Of a stretch of 46,639 nucleotides of DNA, positions 1-8,890 are shown piece after piece. Position numbers and translations under genes: made by a program. The stretch is from the NCBI GenBank assembly GCA_945892985.1, contig CAMDDU010000035.1:1-46639 (forward strand), written 5' to 3'. The notes beneath the pieces are model-generated. The model was not told the origin of the DNA and did not search any database. It saw only the letters and a program-made list of their open reading frames with translations. This stretch comes from CAITSH01 sp945892985 (lineage in GTDB: Bacteria; Pseudomonadota; Gammaproteobacteria; Burkholderiales; SG8-39). Each line of letters starts with the position of its first letter. Position 1 is the first letter of the stretch.

Positions 1-146
1 GCAACTTGCCCAGAGTGCTTATCAACCTTGCCAATTCCCTAGTCCTCATTTCGCGTCTCCTGGTCCAGCGCCTTTGCGCCACACTGCCAGTTTCCGCCCC
101 CACAGGCTCACCAGATGAGCCACCAACATTATTCGCTATATGAGCC
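1..146. repeat. Left copy of a 146-bp terminal inverted repeat
   Basis: The first 146 bases are the exact reverse complement of the last 146 bases of the window. The match stops abruptly after base 146, where the two sides diverge. At this end the repeat stays in frame with the TpsB gene that runs off the edge. At the other end it lies directly upstream of an alanine-rich secreted-protein gene. Both window ends stop at the same base of the repeat, which is typical of a contig ending at a repeat node or chimeric junction. A true telomere-like repeat cannot be excluded from sequence alone. Confidence 0.95.
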
Positions 147-1234
147 TTACTAAAATAAAAACTGGTTTCACTCGCGGCAGAACGATGGGTGCCGCTATAG
201 GTGAGGCTGACTGGTCGTACCGTCACATCTGGCACAAGTTGCGGTCCGCCTACAAATTGGGTTACCCGGTTCTGGTAAGCGCGCCAGTCGGCCCCGAACA
301 CAAGCTTGTGCTCTACATCCCCCCACCTCGGCAGATTAAAATTATATTTTGCGCCGGCGATCGTCCCCGCACCCGCGATATTTAACGAGTTGGCGACGCG
401 TCCGGAATCGACGTTGGATTGGCCCACGGAAATATCGATGGAGTCCCCCAAAGTATAAAGGGGGATGTGATAGCTAAGACCGATAACGAAAACGTTCCGG
501 CTCGGAGTCAGCGTAAATTTCTCAGTATTGATGGGGTCGTTTGGAGCAGTTACGTACTGCCCTGACAGCGTGTGATCGCGATTCCACAGATTCGAATGCT
601 GGAATCCTATACCAACGCGGAAATTCCCCGTTTGCGGCGTCCCTGTATTGTCAAGACTGACGCTGTACTTCAAGGGCGTTTCGTCTGCGACGCGAACCAC
701 CGCATCCACCAATCCCTCCTCGCTACCCCCCCTTAATAGTACGGTGGTCTGTTTTGACGGACTTTCGTTTGCAATACGAAGACTGTCAGCAAGCTTGAAC
801 GTGTTCGGCGCGATACCCGATTGCATGCCGGGCAAAGAGCGGCGGATATTGTCTTCGTCGAAATTCTTGTTCCCCTCGACGATTACTTTGCCGATCCTGG
901 CCTCGATAACCTTAAATTTAACCTCGCCTTTTTCCAGTTCCTGTTCGGGCAAAAGGATCTGCACAGCGCTGAAACCGCGGGACGAGAATACTTTCTCCAG
1001 CGCCTCAAGTGCGCGCTGTACATCAGCAAAATTTTTGTCTTTGCCCGCAAACGGGCTGGTCAACGCGTCGAGTTCGGCGGCACTGACAAGGGTTGCTCCC
1101 TCGATTACATAACGACGGATTTCAAAACGCGGATCAGTCGGAGCAGGCGTTTGTGCGAACACAAACGACGCACAGCACATGGAGAACCACAGCATTACCT
1201 GCGCCAAAATTCTCGATATCCCCAGACGGCGCAA
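1..1234 (-). CDS. TpsB/ShlB-FhaC-type outer-membrane transporter, 5' part (runs off the left end)
   Basis: This is the N-terminal 411 codons of a two-partner-secretion outer-membrane protein, the family that exports large TpsA exoproteins across the outer membrane. I place the start at a TTG six bases after GAGGAGG. A signal peptide follows (hydrophobic to about residue 27, ending FVFA-QTPAP). POTRA-like segments run from about residue 37 (PRFEIRRYVIEGATL) to about 190, including VIVEGNKNFDEDNIRRSLPG. Alternating beta-barrel sequence comes next (YSVSLDNTGTPQTGNFRVGI). A later in-frame ATG (codon 14) is a possible alternative start. The frame stays open through the terminal repeat, but its last 30 or so residues are Arg-rich and do not look like barrel sequence, so the join there may not be native. 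The TpsA partner is not in the window. The gene is divergent from trxB. Confidence 0.8.
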   Translation of the reverse strand, partial: MRRLGISRILAQVMLWFSMCCASFVFAQTPAPTDPRFEIRRYVIEGATLVSAAELDALTSPFAGKDKNFADVQRALEALEKVFSSRGFSAVQILLPEQELEKGEVKFKVIEARIGKVIVEGNKNFDEDNIRRSLPGMQSGIAPNTFKLADSLRIANESPSKQTTVLLRGGSEEGLVDAVVRVADETPLKYSVSLDNTGTPQTGNFRVGIGFQHSNLWNRDHTLSGQYVTAPNDPINTEKFTLTPSRNVFVIGLSYHIPLYTLGDSIDISVGQSNVDSGRVANSLNIAGAGTIAGAKYNFNLPRWGDVEHKLVFGADWRAYQNRVTQFVGGPQLVPDVTVRPVSLTYSGTHRSAASETSFYFSKAHIANNVGGSSGEPVGAETGSVAQRRWTRRREMRTRELARLISTLGKL

Positions 1235-1474
1235 AGCCGACCTCCTCTGAGTGAATACGCAAGCGAAAAGACACAAAAAATAATGCTTATTAATCAATAA
1301 TTTAAAGACCATTATTCATGTGCGACACGAGCGTAGGATGCCGCTCCCGCAGGGCGACGCGTTATAATTCATACTGCTCCCCGAGTGTAACAATATTAGC
1401 GTCAATATAGGGTGCTTTTTCGCCCTGCCAACAACCAACAACCTTATGATTTTTATCTGTTTTATTCTAAATTT

Positions 1475-2437
1475 ATGACAAAATCCAAGCGGCACATCCG
1501 CCTACTCATACTCGGCTCCGGCCCGGCAGGCTATACCGCCGCCGTTTACGCCGCGCGCGCCAACCTAAAACCGGTGCTACTCACCGGCCTCGCGCCAGGC
1601 GGGCAACTCACAACCACCACCGAAGTAGACAACTGGCCAGCCGATGCAATGGGCGTGCAGGGGCCCGCGTTGATGGAGCGCTTCCAAAAACATGCCGAAC
1701 GCTTTGAAACCGAGATCGTGTTCGACCACATTCACACCGCCCATCTGAAAGAAAAGCCCTTACGCCTGGAAGGCGATGCCGGCACCTACACCTGCGACGC
1801 ACTTATCATCGCCACAGGCGCCTCGGCGCGCTACCTCGGCCTCGACTCTGAAACAAAATTCATGGGCAAAGGCGTATCCGCATGCGCAACGTGCGATGGT
1901 TTTTTTTACAAAAACCAGGATGTGGCGGTCATCGGCGGTGGCAACACGGCTGTGGAGGAGGCGCTTTATCTTTCCAATATCGCACGCCATGTCACGGTTG
2001 TGCACCGCCGCGAAAAATTTCGCGCCGAAAAAATAATGCAGGACAAACTATTTGAAAAGCAAAAAGCCGGAAAAGTCACGATCAAATGGGACCACGCCCT
2101 GGAGGAAGTACTCGGCGACGCCAAGGGCGTGACCGGCGTCAGCATCAAGCACGTCGACTCCGGAGCTACCGAAAAACTCAGCGTACATGGCCTGTTCATA
2201 GCGATAGGACATACCCCCAATACCGGCATTTTCGACGGGCAACTTGAAATGGCCAACGGTTACATCATCACGCACGGCGGTCACAAAGGCGATGCCACCG
2301 CCACCAGCATTTCCGGCGTCTTTGCCGCAGGCGATGTGCAAGACCACATATACCGGCAGGCCGTCACCAGCGCGGGCTCCGGATGCATGGCGGCACTTGA
2401 CGCCGAAAAATACCTGGACAACCTCAAATCCGTCTAA
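1475..2437 (+). CDS. trxB: Thioredoxin reductase
   Basis: NADPH-dependent flavoenzyme that reduces thioredoxin in the cytoplasm. The 320-residue product matches the usual length of low-molecular-weight TrxB. The N-terminal FAD dinucleotide motif GSGPAG is at residues 14-19, the redox-active CATC pair is at 137-140, and the NADPH-binding GGGNTA motif is near 154-159. GVFAAGDVQD near the C-terminus is the second FAD contact. I use the ATG giving MTKSKRHIRLLILGSGPAG, because the 21 codons upstream do not resemble the family. No strong ribosome binding site is visible. It is transcribed away from the TpsB gene across an AT-rich 240-bp gap. Confidence 0.95.
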   Translation: MTKSKRHIRLLILGSGPAGYTAAVYAARANLKPVLLTGLAPGGQLTTTTEVDNWPADAMGVQGPALMERFQKHAERFETEIVFDHIHTAHLKEKPLRLEGDAGTYTCDALIIATGASARYLGLDSETKFMGKGVSACATCDGFFYKNQDVAVIGGGNTAVEEALYLSNIARHVTVVHRREKFRAEKIMQDKLFEKQKAGKVTIKWDHALEEVLGDAKGVTGVSIKHVDSGATEKLSVHGLFIAIGHTPNTGIFDGQLEMANGYIITHGGHKGDATATSISGVFAAGDVQDHIYRQAVTSAGSGCMAALDAEKYLDNLKSV

Positions 2438-2516
2438 ACGGCAAGGGCAGGTTCGCCAATCATGGGCACTGCCTCGATTACCAGGCATTTCGCCCCGCGC
2501 ACAGCGCTGCCGCGCC

Positions 2517-3083
2517 ATGAGAAAAAAAAACCTCCCCCCTCTTGCGCATGTCCTCGATCCGGAAGAAAGCGCGCTCTTCCGAAACGCGGTGCGCGATGCC
2601 GTTCCGCTTCCCGAACCGGATCGCGTCAGCCCGACAGAGCCAATCCCACCGCCCTTCCCCGTGCAATCGCCGATCAATGAATGCGACGGGCTGTTCGCGC
2701 CCCTTCATGACGAACCGCCAAGCTGGGAAGAGTCACTAGAGAGCGGCGAGGCGCTCAGCTTCTTACGCCATGGCCTGTCTCGGCAGATACTGAAAAAACT
2801 GCGCCGCGGACACTGGGCGGTACAGGCTTGTGTGGATTTGCACGGCATGACGCGCGACGAGGCGCGCAATGCGCTGGGTGCGTTTCTTGCGACGGCAAAA
2901 AGCCGAGGCTACCGTTGCGTGCGCATTATTCACGGCAAGGGACTGGGCTCCAAAAACCGCGAGCCCGTCCTCAAGGCAAAAATAAAAACCTGGCTGGCGC
3001 GCTACGACGATGTTTTGGCCTATTGCCAAGCGCCGGATCGGGACGGTGGTGCCGGCGCCACCTTGATGCTGCTCAGGGCCTAA
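2517..3083 (+). CDS. Smr (MutS2 C-terminal-like) domain protein
   Basis: Predicted 188-residue cytoplasmic protein with a C-terminal Smr domain, a family of DNA/RNA-binding and nicking nucleases. Residues 1-95 are low in motifs and proline-rich. The Smr hallmark VDLHGM is at 106-111, and the conserved IIHGKGLGS loop is at 137-145. Length and layout resemble stand-alone Smr proteins such as SmrA/SmrB. The start is the ATG before a lysine-rich run; a longer upstream frame overlaps trxB and is not family-like. It lies 79 bp downstream of trxB on the same strand and converges with glnB. Its cellular substrate is unknown. Confidence 0.85.
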   Translation: MRKKNLPPLAHVLDPEESALFRNAVRDAVPLPEPDRVSPTEPIPPPFPVQSPINECDGLFAPLHDEPPSWEESLESGEALSFLRHGLSRQILKKLRRGHWAVQACVDLHGMTRDEARNALGAFLATAKSRGYRCVRIIHGKGLGSKNREPVLKAKIKTWLARYDDVLAYCQAPDRDGGAGATLMLLRA

Positions 3084-3114
3084 GTAAGCATACCGCCCTT
3101 ATCTGGAGCGGAGC

Positions 3115-3453
3115 TTAGACCGCCGCTTCGTTGATTTCGCCGGTGCGGATCCGGACGACCTGATCAACGTTGGTGACAAAAATTTTGCCATCGCCAATTT
3201 TTCCGGTCCGTGCCGCCTTGATGATGGCCTCAATGGCGGGTTCCAGCATTTTTTCGGTCACCACGACTTCAATTTTCACTTTAGGCAAAAAATCCACGAC
3301 ATATTCAGCGCCGCGATAGAGCTCCGTATGCCCTTTTTGACGTCCAAAGCCCTTTACTTCCGTGACGGTCAGCCCCGTAACGCCAACCTCGGCAAGCGCC
3401 TCGCGCACTTCCTCGAGTTTGAACGGCTTGACCACTGCTTCGATCTTTTTCAT
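3115..3453 (-). CDS. glnB: Nitrogen regulatory protein P-II
   Basis: Trimeric signal protein that senses 2-oxoglutarate, ATP/ADP and, through uridylylation, glutamine. The product has the standard 112 residues. The T-loop carries KGFGRQKGHTELYRGAEY, with the uridylylation site at Tyr51. The C-terminal RTGKIGDGKIF signature is present. The ATG follows a GGAG ribosome-binding sequence. It sits 71 bp downstream of nadE on the same strand, an arrangement known for glnB in several betaproteobacteria. glnK is usually paired with amtB, and no amtB is nearby, so I prefer glnB. Confidence 0.93.
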   Translation of the reverse strand: MKKIEAVVKPFKLEEVREALAEVGVTGLTVTEVKGFGRQKGHTELYRGAEYVVDFLPKVKIEVVVTEKMLEPAIEAIIKAARTGKIGDGKIFVTNVDQVVRIRTGEINEAAV

Positions 3454-3524
3454 GTGAAACTCCGAATACGATTGCTGCAAAGTATAACAAGAAGGCATGG
3501 CGCCGTGAAAGACCGGCTACGGGC

Positions 3525-5237
3525 CTAATATGTTTCCTTGTACCGGGACGTGATGGGATAACGCCAATCCTTGCCGAAACTGCGGTGAGTGATTCGGATT
3601 CCAACGGGAGCCTGCCGGCGCTTATATTCATTGCGTTTTATCAGCTCCACCACGCGCTTGACGTCCTCGGCCCGAAAGCCCCTGGCGATGATTTGCGCCG
3701 GCGTCTGGTCGTCCTCCATGAATGCGGCTATAACCGGATCGAGCACGTCATAGGGAGGCAGGCTGTCCTGATCTTTCTGATCGGGACGCAATTCGGCCGA
3801 AGGGGGACGCGTCAGGATACGCTCCGGAATGTCCGGGTTTCTTGCGTTGCGCCAGCGACAAAGCCGATAAACCAGCGTCTTCGCCACGTCCTTGATCACG
3901 GCAAACCCGCCAGCCATATCGCCGTATAGCGTGGCGTAACCGGTCGCCATCTCTGATTTGTTACCCGTGGTCAGAACAATAGATCCGAATTTGTTCGACA
4001 AAGCCATCAGGATGGTGCCGCGAATGCGCGCCTGCAGGTTCTCCTCCGTCGCGTCAACCGCCCGGCCGGAAAATTCGTCCTTGAGCGTGGCGAGAAAGGC
4101 GTCAAAAACCGGCCGAATGGAAATTTCGTCATAGCGCACGCCAAGATTTTTCACCAGCTCTCGTGAATCAGCAATACTGATGTCTGCGGTGTAAGGCGAT
4201 GGCATCATCACCGCACGCACGCAATCGGCACCCAGCGCATCGCAAGCCACCGCCAGCACCAAAGCCGAATCCACGCCACCGGAGAGCCCGATCAGAGCTC
4301 CGGGGAATCCATTTTTCTGCACATAGTCGCGAACACCAAGACAAAGCGCGCCGTAAACCTCCGCCTCAAGTTGCAATTCGGGCACGATCTCGCCTTGCTG
4401 CGGTTGACCATTCTCAAAATGCACCAGCCTCAGGGATTCTTCAAAACAAGGCAACTGATGAGCAACCCGGCCCTGAGTATCAAGAACAAACGAGGCACCG
4501 TCAAAAACCAGTTCATCCTGTCCGCCCACCAGGTTGCAATAAACCAGAGACATCCCTGTCTCGGCCACGCGTTCACGCATCACGTCGTAGCGCGAAGCCT
4601 GTTTGCGCATATGGTATGGGGAAGCGTTGAGAACGAGCAGCACCTGGGCACCGGCATCACGCGCGCGGCGCGGCGCCTCGGCTTCCCAGGCATCGGCGCA
4701 AATATTAATGCCGGCGTGCATAACAGCCGCGCCGGGATTGGTCGTTGCCGGCCCCTGCCGGCCCCACGTGTCTTCACAGATATTGACGCCAAACTTGACG
4801 CCCTTCATGCCAAACACACAAGGCTCAGCCCCGGGAACGAAATAACGCTCCTCATCAAAAACTGTGTAATTTGGCAGCGCCTGTTTGCAATAAGTCGCTG
4901 TCACACGCCCATCCAGCAATACCGATGCGGCGTTGTAGCGCTTGCCATTGGCTTCGTGCGGGTGGCCCACCACCACTGCGATCCCACTCACCCCTTTGGC
5001 AAGGCTTTGAAGCGCAGCTTCGCAATCACGGTAAAACCCGTCTCGCAACAACAAGTCTTCGGGCGGGTAACCGCACAAAGACAACTCGGGTGTCAGCAGA
5101 AGGTCGGCGCCGGCCTCACGCGCGCGCAGGGCAAATTCAAGAATTTTCGCGCTATTGCCGGCAAGATCGCCGACAACGCAATTGATCTGTGCCAGGGCGA
5201 TCGTCACCCGGTTTGCAGCAATAGATGATTTGGACAT
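3525..5237 (-). CDS. nadE: Glutamine-dependent NAD+ synthetase
   Basis: Final step of NAD biosynthesis: amidation of deamido-NAD with glutamine-derived ammonia. The 570-residue product has an N-terminal nitrilase-type glutaminase domain (about 10-260) and a C-terminal ATP-pyrophosphatase synthetase domain with SGGVDSA at 319-325 and the family motif RPPSAELRPDQ. Glutaminase triad candidates are Glu51, Lys118 and a cysteine. Unusually, the catalytic-Cys motif occurs twice, as VNICEDTW (Cys154) and INICADAW (Cys180), separated by roughly 26 residues not expected in the family. The downstream APRRARDAGAQ-LLVLNASPYH segment is contiguous with the second copy. The start is the ATG before SKSSIAANRV; the longer upstream frame is not conserved-looking. 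It is followed by glnB. Confidence 0.93.
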   Translation of the reverse strand: MSKSSIAANRVTIALAQINCVVGDLAGNSAKILEFALRAREAGADLLLTPELSLCGYPPEDLLLRDGFYRDCEAALQSLAKGVSGIAVVVGHPHEANGKRYNAASVLLDGRVTATYCKQALPNYTVFDEERYFVPGAEPCVFGMKGVKFGVNICEDTWGRQGPATTNPGAAVMHAGINICADAWEAEAPRRARDAGAQVLLVLNASPYHMRKQASRYDVMRERVAETGMSLVYCNLVGGQDELVFDGASFVLDTQGRVAHQLPCFEESLRLVHFENGQPQQGEIVPELQLEAEVYGALCLGVRDYVQKNGFPGALIGLSGGVDSALVLAVACDALGADCVRAVMMPSPYTADISIADSRELVKNLGVRYDEISIRPVFDAFLATLKDEFSGRAVDATEENLQARIRGTILMALSNKFGSIVLTTGNKSEMATGYATLYGDMAGGFAVIKDVAKTLVYRLCRWRNARNPDIPERILTRPPSAELRPDQKDQDSLPPYDVLDPVIAAFMEDDQTPAQIIARGFRAEDVKRVVELIKRNEYKRRQAPVGIRITHRSFGKDWRYPITSRYKETY

Positions 5238-5391
5238 TTTTAAATTATAACGCCCGCCTTGCCTCGCCCGCTGCATTGCCGAATAATGCGCTCCAGATGA
5301 CCAACTCGCTTCCGCCCCCCGCCACGCTGCGATACCGCGTGCGCATGCATCCCGCCCTGGCGGCGCGATCACAAACCTGACGCAGCCTGAA

Positions 5392-6549
5392 TTGGCAAAC
5401 GCCCCCCTCACCGTCCGAATTCTGGACAGCCTTGGCACTGTCGAGGCCGCGCAATGGGACCGGCTTACCGGAGGCCAGCCCTTCCTGTCGCACGCCTTCC
5501 TGCATGCCCTGCACGAAACCGCTTGCGCGAGCGACAAGAGCGGCTGGCTACCGCAGTTCATCACCCTGTGGGACGGCGATGAACTCGCGGGCGCGCTGCC
5601 GCTTTACCTCAAGAGCCACTCATACGGCGAATACGTGTTCGACTGGGCCTGGGCCGACGCCTACAGCCGCCACGGGCTCGACTACTACCCCAAGCTGCTT
5701 TCGGCGATTCCTTTCTCACCGGTTAGCGGACCGCGCCTGCTTGCGGCCGATGCCGCAAGCAGACGCCGCTTGATCGACACCGCACTTGAGCTGGCGCGCA
5801 GCCTTTCTTCGCTGCACTGCCTCTTCCCCCCTGAGGAAGAAGCCCTTGAGTGGCAGGCTGCCGGCATGATGTTGCGCCAAGGTGTGCAGTTCCACTGGAA
5901 AAATCAGGGCTACACCGACTTTGAGGCCTTTCTGGAACAGTTGTCTCACGACAAACGCAAAAAAATCCGCCAGGAACGCCGGCGTGTGCGCGAAGCGGGC
6001 ATCACCATGCGACGACTGTGCGGTGCCGACATCACCCGCGAACACTGGGAATTTTTCACACGCTGCTACAACCTCACCTATCACGCCCATCACTCGACCC
6101 CCTATCTGAACCTCGCTTTTTTCGAGCGCCTGGGCGAGACCATGCCGGACAATGTGCTGCTGATCATCGCCGAACGGGACAACACACCGTTGGCGAGCAC
6201 ATTGAACATATTCACGCAGGAGGCGCTTTACGGACGCTACTGGGGAGCCGTGGAGCACGTGCCAATGCTGCACTTTGAGGCCTGCTATTACCAGGCAATA
6301 GAATTTTGCATTGAGCGCGGCATCCAGGTGTTCGAAGGCGGGGCGCAGGGAGAGCACAAGCTCGCGCGCGGCTTTTTACCGACCAAAACGTGGTCGGCGC
6401 ACTGGCTGCAACACCCGCGCTTCGCCGATGCGGTGGAGGACTTTCTCGCGCGAGAAGCCAAGGGCATTGACCGTTATGTCAACGAATTGAACGAGCACAG
6501 TCCGTTCAAGGCTGAAACACCGACAACGCCTCCCATAGCCAGCTCTTGA
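5392..6549 (+). CDS. FemAB-like / GNAT-fold protein (DUF482 family)
   Basis: The 385-residue product resembles the FemAB-like 'peptidoglycan biosynthesis/recognition' family (PF04339), which has a double acyltransferase fold. Recognisable parts are the N-terminal HAFLHALHET region, FEAFLEQLSHDKRKKIRQER in the middle, and the C-terminal signature FEGGAQGEHKLARGF followed by an SAHWL segment. No signal peptide or membrane segment is visible, so it is probably cytoplasmic. The start is TTG: no in-frame ATG or GTG precedes it, and an upstream CTG is possible. It is divergent from nadE and converges with ppa (16-bp gap). The substrate is not established for this family. Confidence 0.8.
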   Translation: MANAPLTVRILDSLGTVEAAQWDRLTGGQPFLSHAFLHALHETACASDKSGWLPQFITLWDGDELAGALPLYLKSHSYGEYVFDWAWADAYSRHGLDYYPKLLSAIPFSPVSGPRLLAADAASRRRLIDTALELARSLSSLHCLFPPEEEALEWQAAGMMLRQGVQFHWKNQGYTDFEAFLEQLSHDKRKKIRQERRRVREAGITMRRLCGADITREHWEFFTRCYNLTYHAHHSTPYLNLAFFERLGETMPDNVLLIIAERDNTPLASTLNIFTQEALYGRYWGAVEHVPMLHFEACYYQAIEFCIERGIQVFEGGAQGEHKLARGFLPTKTWSAHWLQHPRFADAVEDFLAREAKGIDRYVNELNEHSPFKAETPTTPPIASS

Positions 6550-6565
6550 GCATCCCGCGCAGCGC

Positions 6566-7114
6566 TCAGAACATTGGCTTTTTCTTCGCCTTGTTGTAAC
6601 GCATGATTCCATCGACAATTTCTTTTTTGGCCGCAACGGGGCCGGACCAGCCCTTGACCTTCACCCACTTGCCCCTTTCGAGATCCTTGTAGTGCTCGAA
6701 GAAATGCCTGATCTGCGACAGGCGTTCAGGCTGCAGGTCCTCGGGCTTTTTCCAGTGCCGGTAAATGGACAGGATCTTGTCGATAGGCACGGCCAGCAGC
6801 TTCGCATCCTGGCCCGCTTCGTCTTCCATCTTGAGCAGGCCGATAGGGCGGCAACGAATCACCGCACCCGTCGTGACCGGGAACGGGGTGATGACAAGCA
6901 CATCTACCGGATCGCCGTCCATCGACAGCGTGTGGGGGACGTAGCCGTAATTGCACGGGTAATGCATCGAAGTCATCATAAAACGATCGACAAACAAGGC
7001 GCCGGTCGCCTTGTCCACTTCGTACTTAACCGGGTCGGCATTCATCGGGATTTCAATAATGACGTTGAAATCATCCGGAACAGCCAGGCCGGAGCTGACG
7101 CGATCGAGATTCAT
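6566..7114 (-). CDS. ppa: Inorganic pyrophosphatase
   Basis: Family I soluble pyrophosphatase, hydrolysing PPi to two phosphates in the cytoplasm. The 182-residue length and the signature DGDPVDVL (Asp66, Asp68, Asp71 as Mg2+ ligands) are canonical, as are YGYVPHT before it and the KWVKVKGW-G segment near the end. It starts nine bases after the rhlE stop codon, so the two are probably co-transcribed. The same window also encodes a PPi-dependent phosphofructokinase and a membrane H+-pyrophosphatase, so PPi has three competing consumers here. Confidence 0.95.
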   Translation of the reverse strand: MNLDRVSSGLAVPDDFNVIIEIPMNADPVKYEVDKATGALFVDRFMMTSMHYPCNYGYVPHTLSMDGDPVDVLVITPFPVTTGAVIRCRPIGLLKMEDEAGQDAKLLAVPIDKILSIYRHWKKPEDLQPERLSQIRHFFEHYKDLERGKWVKVKGWSGPVAAKKEIVDGIMRYNKAKKKPMF

Positions 7115-7123
7115 TGGCCGGAT

Positions 7124-8614
7124 CTACGGGGTCTTGCGAATTCCACCCAACAAGGCGGCCACCTGGCGCACCGGCCGGCTGGAAGAACGCGGCGCATCGG
7201 GCTGCTGCGGCTGCGACGAAGCCGGTGCCACCTGGGGCTCATAGGGTTTGCTGAACAAGGGATCCTGCGGCTTGCCGGCCTGACGTGATCTGGCTGGCGG
7301 CCGCTCACTGCGCTCAGCATGGGCGGGACGCTCGGAGCGCTCCGGACGCTCAGCACGCGTGAGACTGGGCCGTTCGCCACGACCGCGACCGCCGCCACCG
7401 TCCCGAGCTTCACGACCGCGACCGGGTGAATACGAAGGCACCTCGCGCGCATTGGGCTCGAAGCCCGGAACGAGGCTTTGCGGAATCGACTGTTTGATGA
7501 TTTTTTCGATCGCGCCCAGCCGGTCGTGCTCTTCCGAGCACACCAGCGAGATCGCCTCGCCGGCCGAGCCGGCACGGCCGGTTCGACCGATACGATGGAC
7601 ATAGTCCTCGGGCACGCTGGGTAGTTCGAAATTCACCACATAGGGCAATTCAACGATATCCAGACCGCGTGCCGCCACATCGGTGGCCACCAGCACGCCA
7701 ACCTTGCCGGTCTTGAACTCCTCCAGCGCCTGCATGCGCTCGCTTTGCGTCTTGTCGCCGTGGATCGCCGCAGCATGCACACCCTCGTGATTGAGTTGGT
7801 AGGCAAGCCGGTTGGTGCCAAGACGCGTGCCGCAAAACACCAGAACCTGGTTGAGGTTGCGCGATTTTATCAGGTGCACCAGCAACTCGCGCTTTTTCTC
7901 GCGCGCGACCGGATGAACGATGTGAGTGATGAGTTCGGTGACTGCATTGCGCCTCGCAACCTCGATCAGCACCGGGGCGTTGAGCATCGCATCGGCGAGT
8001 TTCTTGATTTCATCCGAGAAAGTCGCCGAAAAAAGCAGGCCCTGTCGCTGTTTGGGCAAAAGACTGATGATGCGCTTGACGTCTGGAATAAAACCCATGT
8101 CGAGCATGCGGTCGGCCTCATCGAGCACCAGCACCTCGACCTGCGACAGGTTGATGGTGCGCTGTTGCACGTGGTCGAGCAGGCGGCCCGGCGTGGCGAC
8201 CACGATTTCGACGCCGCTTCTTAGCGCCTGCGTCTGCGGATCCATATTGACGCCGCCGAAAATCTGCACGCTTTTGATGGGCAGGTACTTGGCGTAGGTT
8301 TTGACACTCTCCTCGACCTGCGCCGCAAGCTCGCGCGTGGGGGCAAGAATCAGCGCGCGCACCGGATGGCGCGCCGGCGAAGCTGATGTGTTGGCGTGGC
8401 GGGCAAGCCGCTGCAAAATAGGCAGCGTAAAGCTGGCGGTCTTGCCTGTGCCGGTCTGGGCGCCGCCCATCATGTCGCGTCCGGACAGAACGATCGGGAT
8501 GGCCTGTGCCTGGATTGGCGTAGGCCGGGTGTAGCCACTCTCTTTTACCGCCCTCAGCAATTCGGGCAGCAGGCCTAACTCGTCAAAAGACGTGGCGTGC
8601 GGGGTGTCGCTCAT
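7124..8614 (-). CDS. rhlE: DEAD-box ATP-dependent RNA helicase, RhlE type
   Basis: RNA helicase used in ribosome assembly, RNA decay and cold adaptation. Motifs in order are the Q motif (near PTPIQAQAIP), Walker A AQTGTGKT (52-59), PTREL, TPGR, DEAD (165-168), SAT (196-198), and the helicase-C motifs ATDVAARGLD and HRIGRTGR. The last ~110 residues are a low-complexity Gly/Arg/Glu/Pro tail with RxERxER-like repeats, typical of RhlE-type RNA-binding extensions. At 496 residues it is in the normal range. It leads a probable rhlE-ppa unit. Three imperfect 9-bp repeats lie upstream of its start. Confidence 0.92.
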   Translation of the reverse strand: MSDTPHATSFDELGLLPELLRAVKESGYTRPTPIQAQAIPIVLSGRDMMGGAQTGTGKTASFTLPILQRLARHANTSASPARHPVRALILAPTRELAAQVEESVKTYAKYLPIKSVQIFGGVNMDPQTQALRSGVEIVVATPGRLLDHVQQRTINLSQVEVLVLDEADRMLDMGFIPDVKRIISLLPKQRQGLLFSATFSDEIKKLADAMLNAPVLIEVARRNAVTELITHIVHPVAREKKRELLVHLIKSRNLNQVLVFCGTRLGTNRLAYQLNHEGVHAAAIHGDKTQSERMQALEEFKTGKVGVLVATDVAARGLDIVELPYVVNFELPSVPEDYVHRIGRTGRAGSAGEAISLVCSEEHDRLGAIEKIIKQSIPQSLVPGFEPNAREVPSYSPGRGREARDGGGGRGRGERPSLTRAERPERSERPAHAERSERPPARSRQAGKPQDPLFSKPYEPQVAPASSQPQQPDAPRSSSRPVRQVAALLGGIRKTP

Positions 8615-8662
8615 ACGCTCCTAGGGTAATTCTTCGTTTCAGCGTGCCCAGAACTCGTGCGG

Positions 8663-8689
8663 GTTACGCGAGTTACGCAAATTACGCTA
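8663..8689. repeat. Three tandem imperfect 9-mers upstream of rhlE
   Basis: GTTACGCGA, GTTACGCAA and ATTACGCTA follow one another directly in the intergenic region between rhlE and the divergent ABC-F gene. They share the core TTACGC. They could be a protein-binding array or a remnant of slippage; nothing in the sequence decides this. Confidence 0.6.
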
Positions 8690-8890
8690 GGCTCACGGTG
8701 ACACGAATGCTTGCGGGTGCCGTTAAGCACAAACCGCGTACACGAATAAGTCCGAGAGTATAGCAGACCCACCCTGTGAAGCTCCGCGTCTGCCCTGTAC
8801 GCCGCCATTTCAGCGATTTCCCCAGTTTGGTGCGCCCCGGGGATGATTCCCCCCGTATAATCCGGCCCTTTTCCGCTCCGGCATGCCGAT

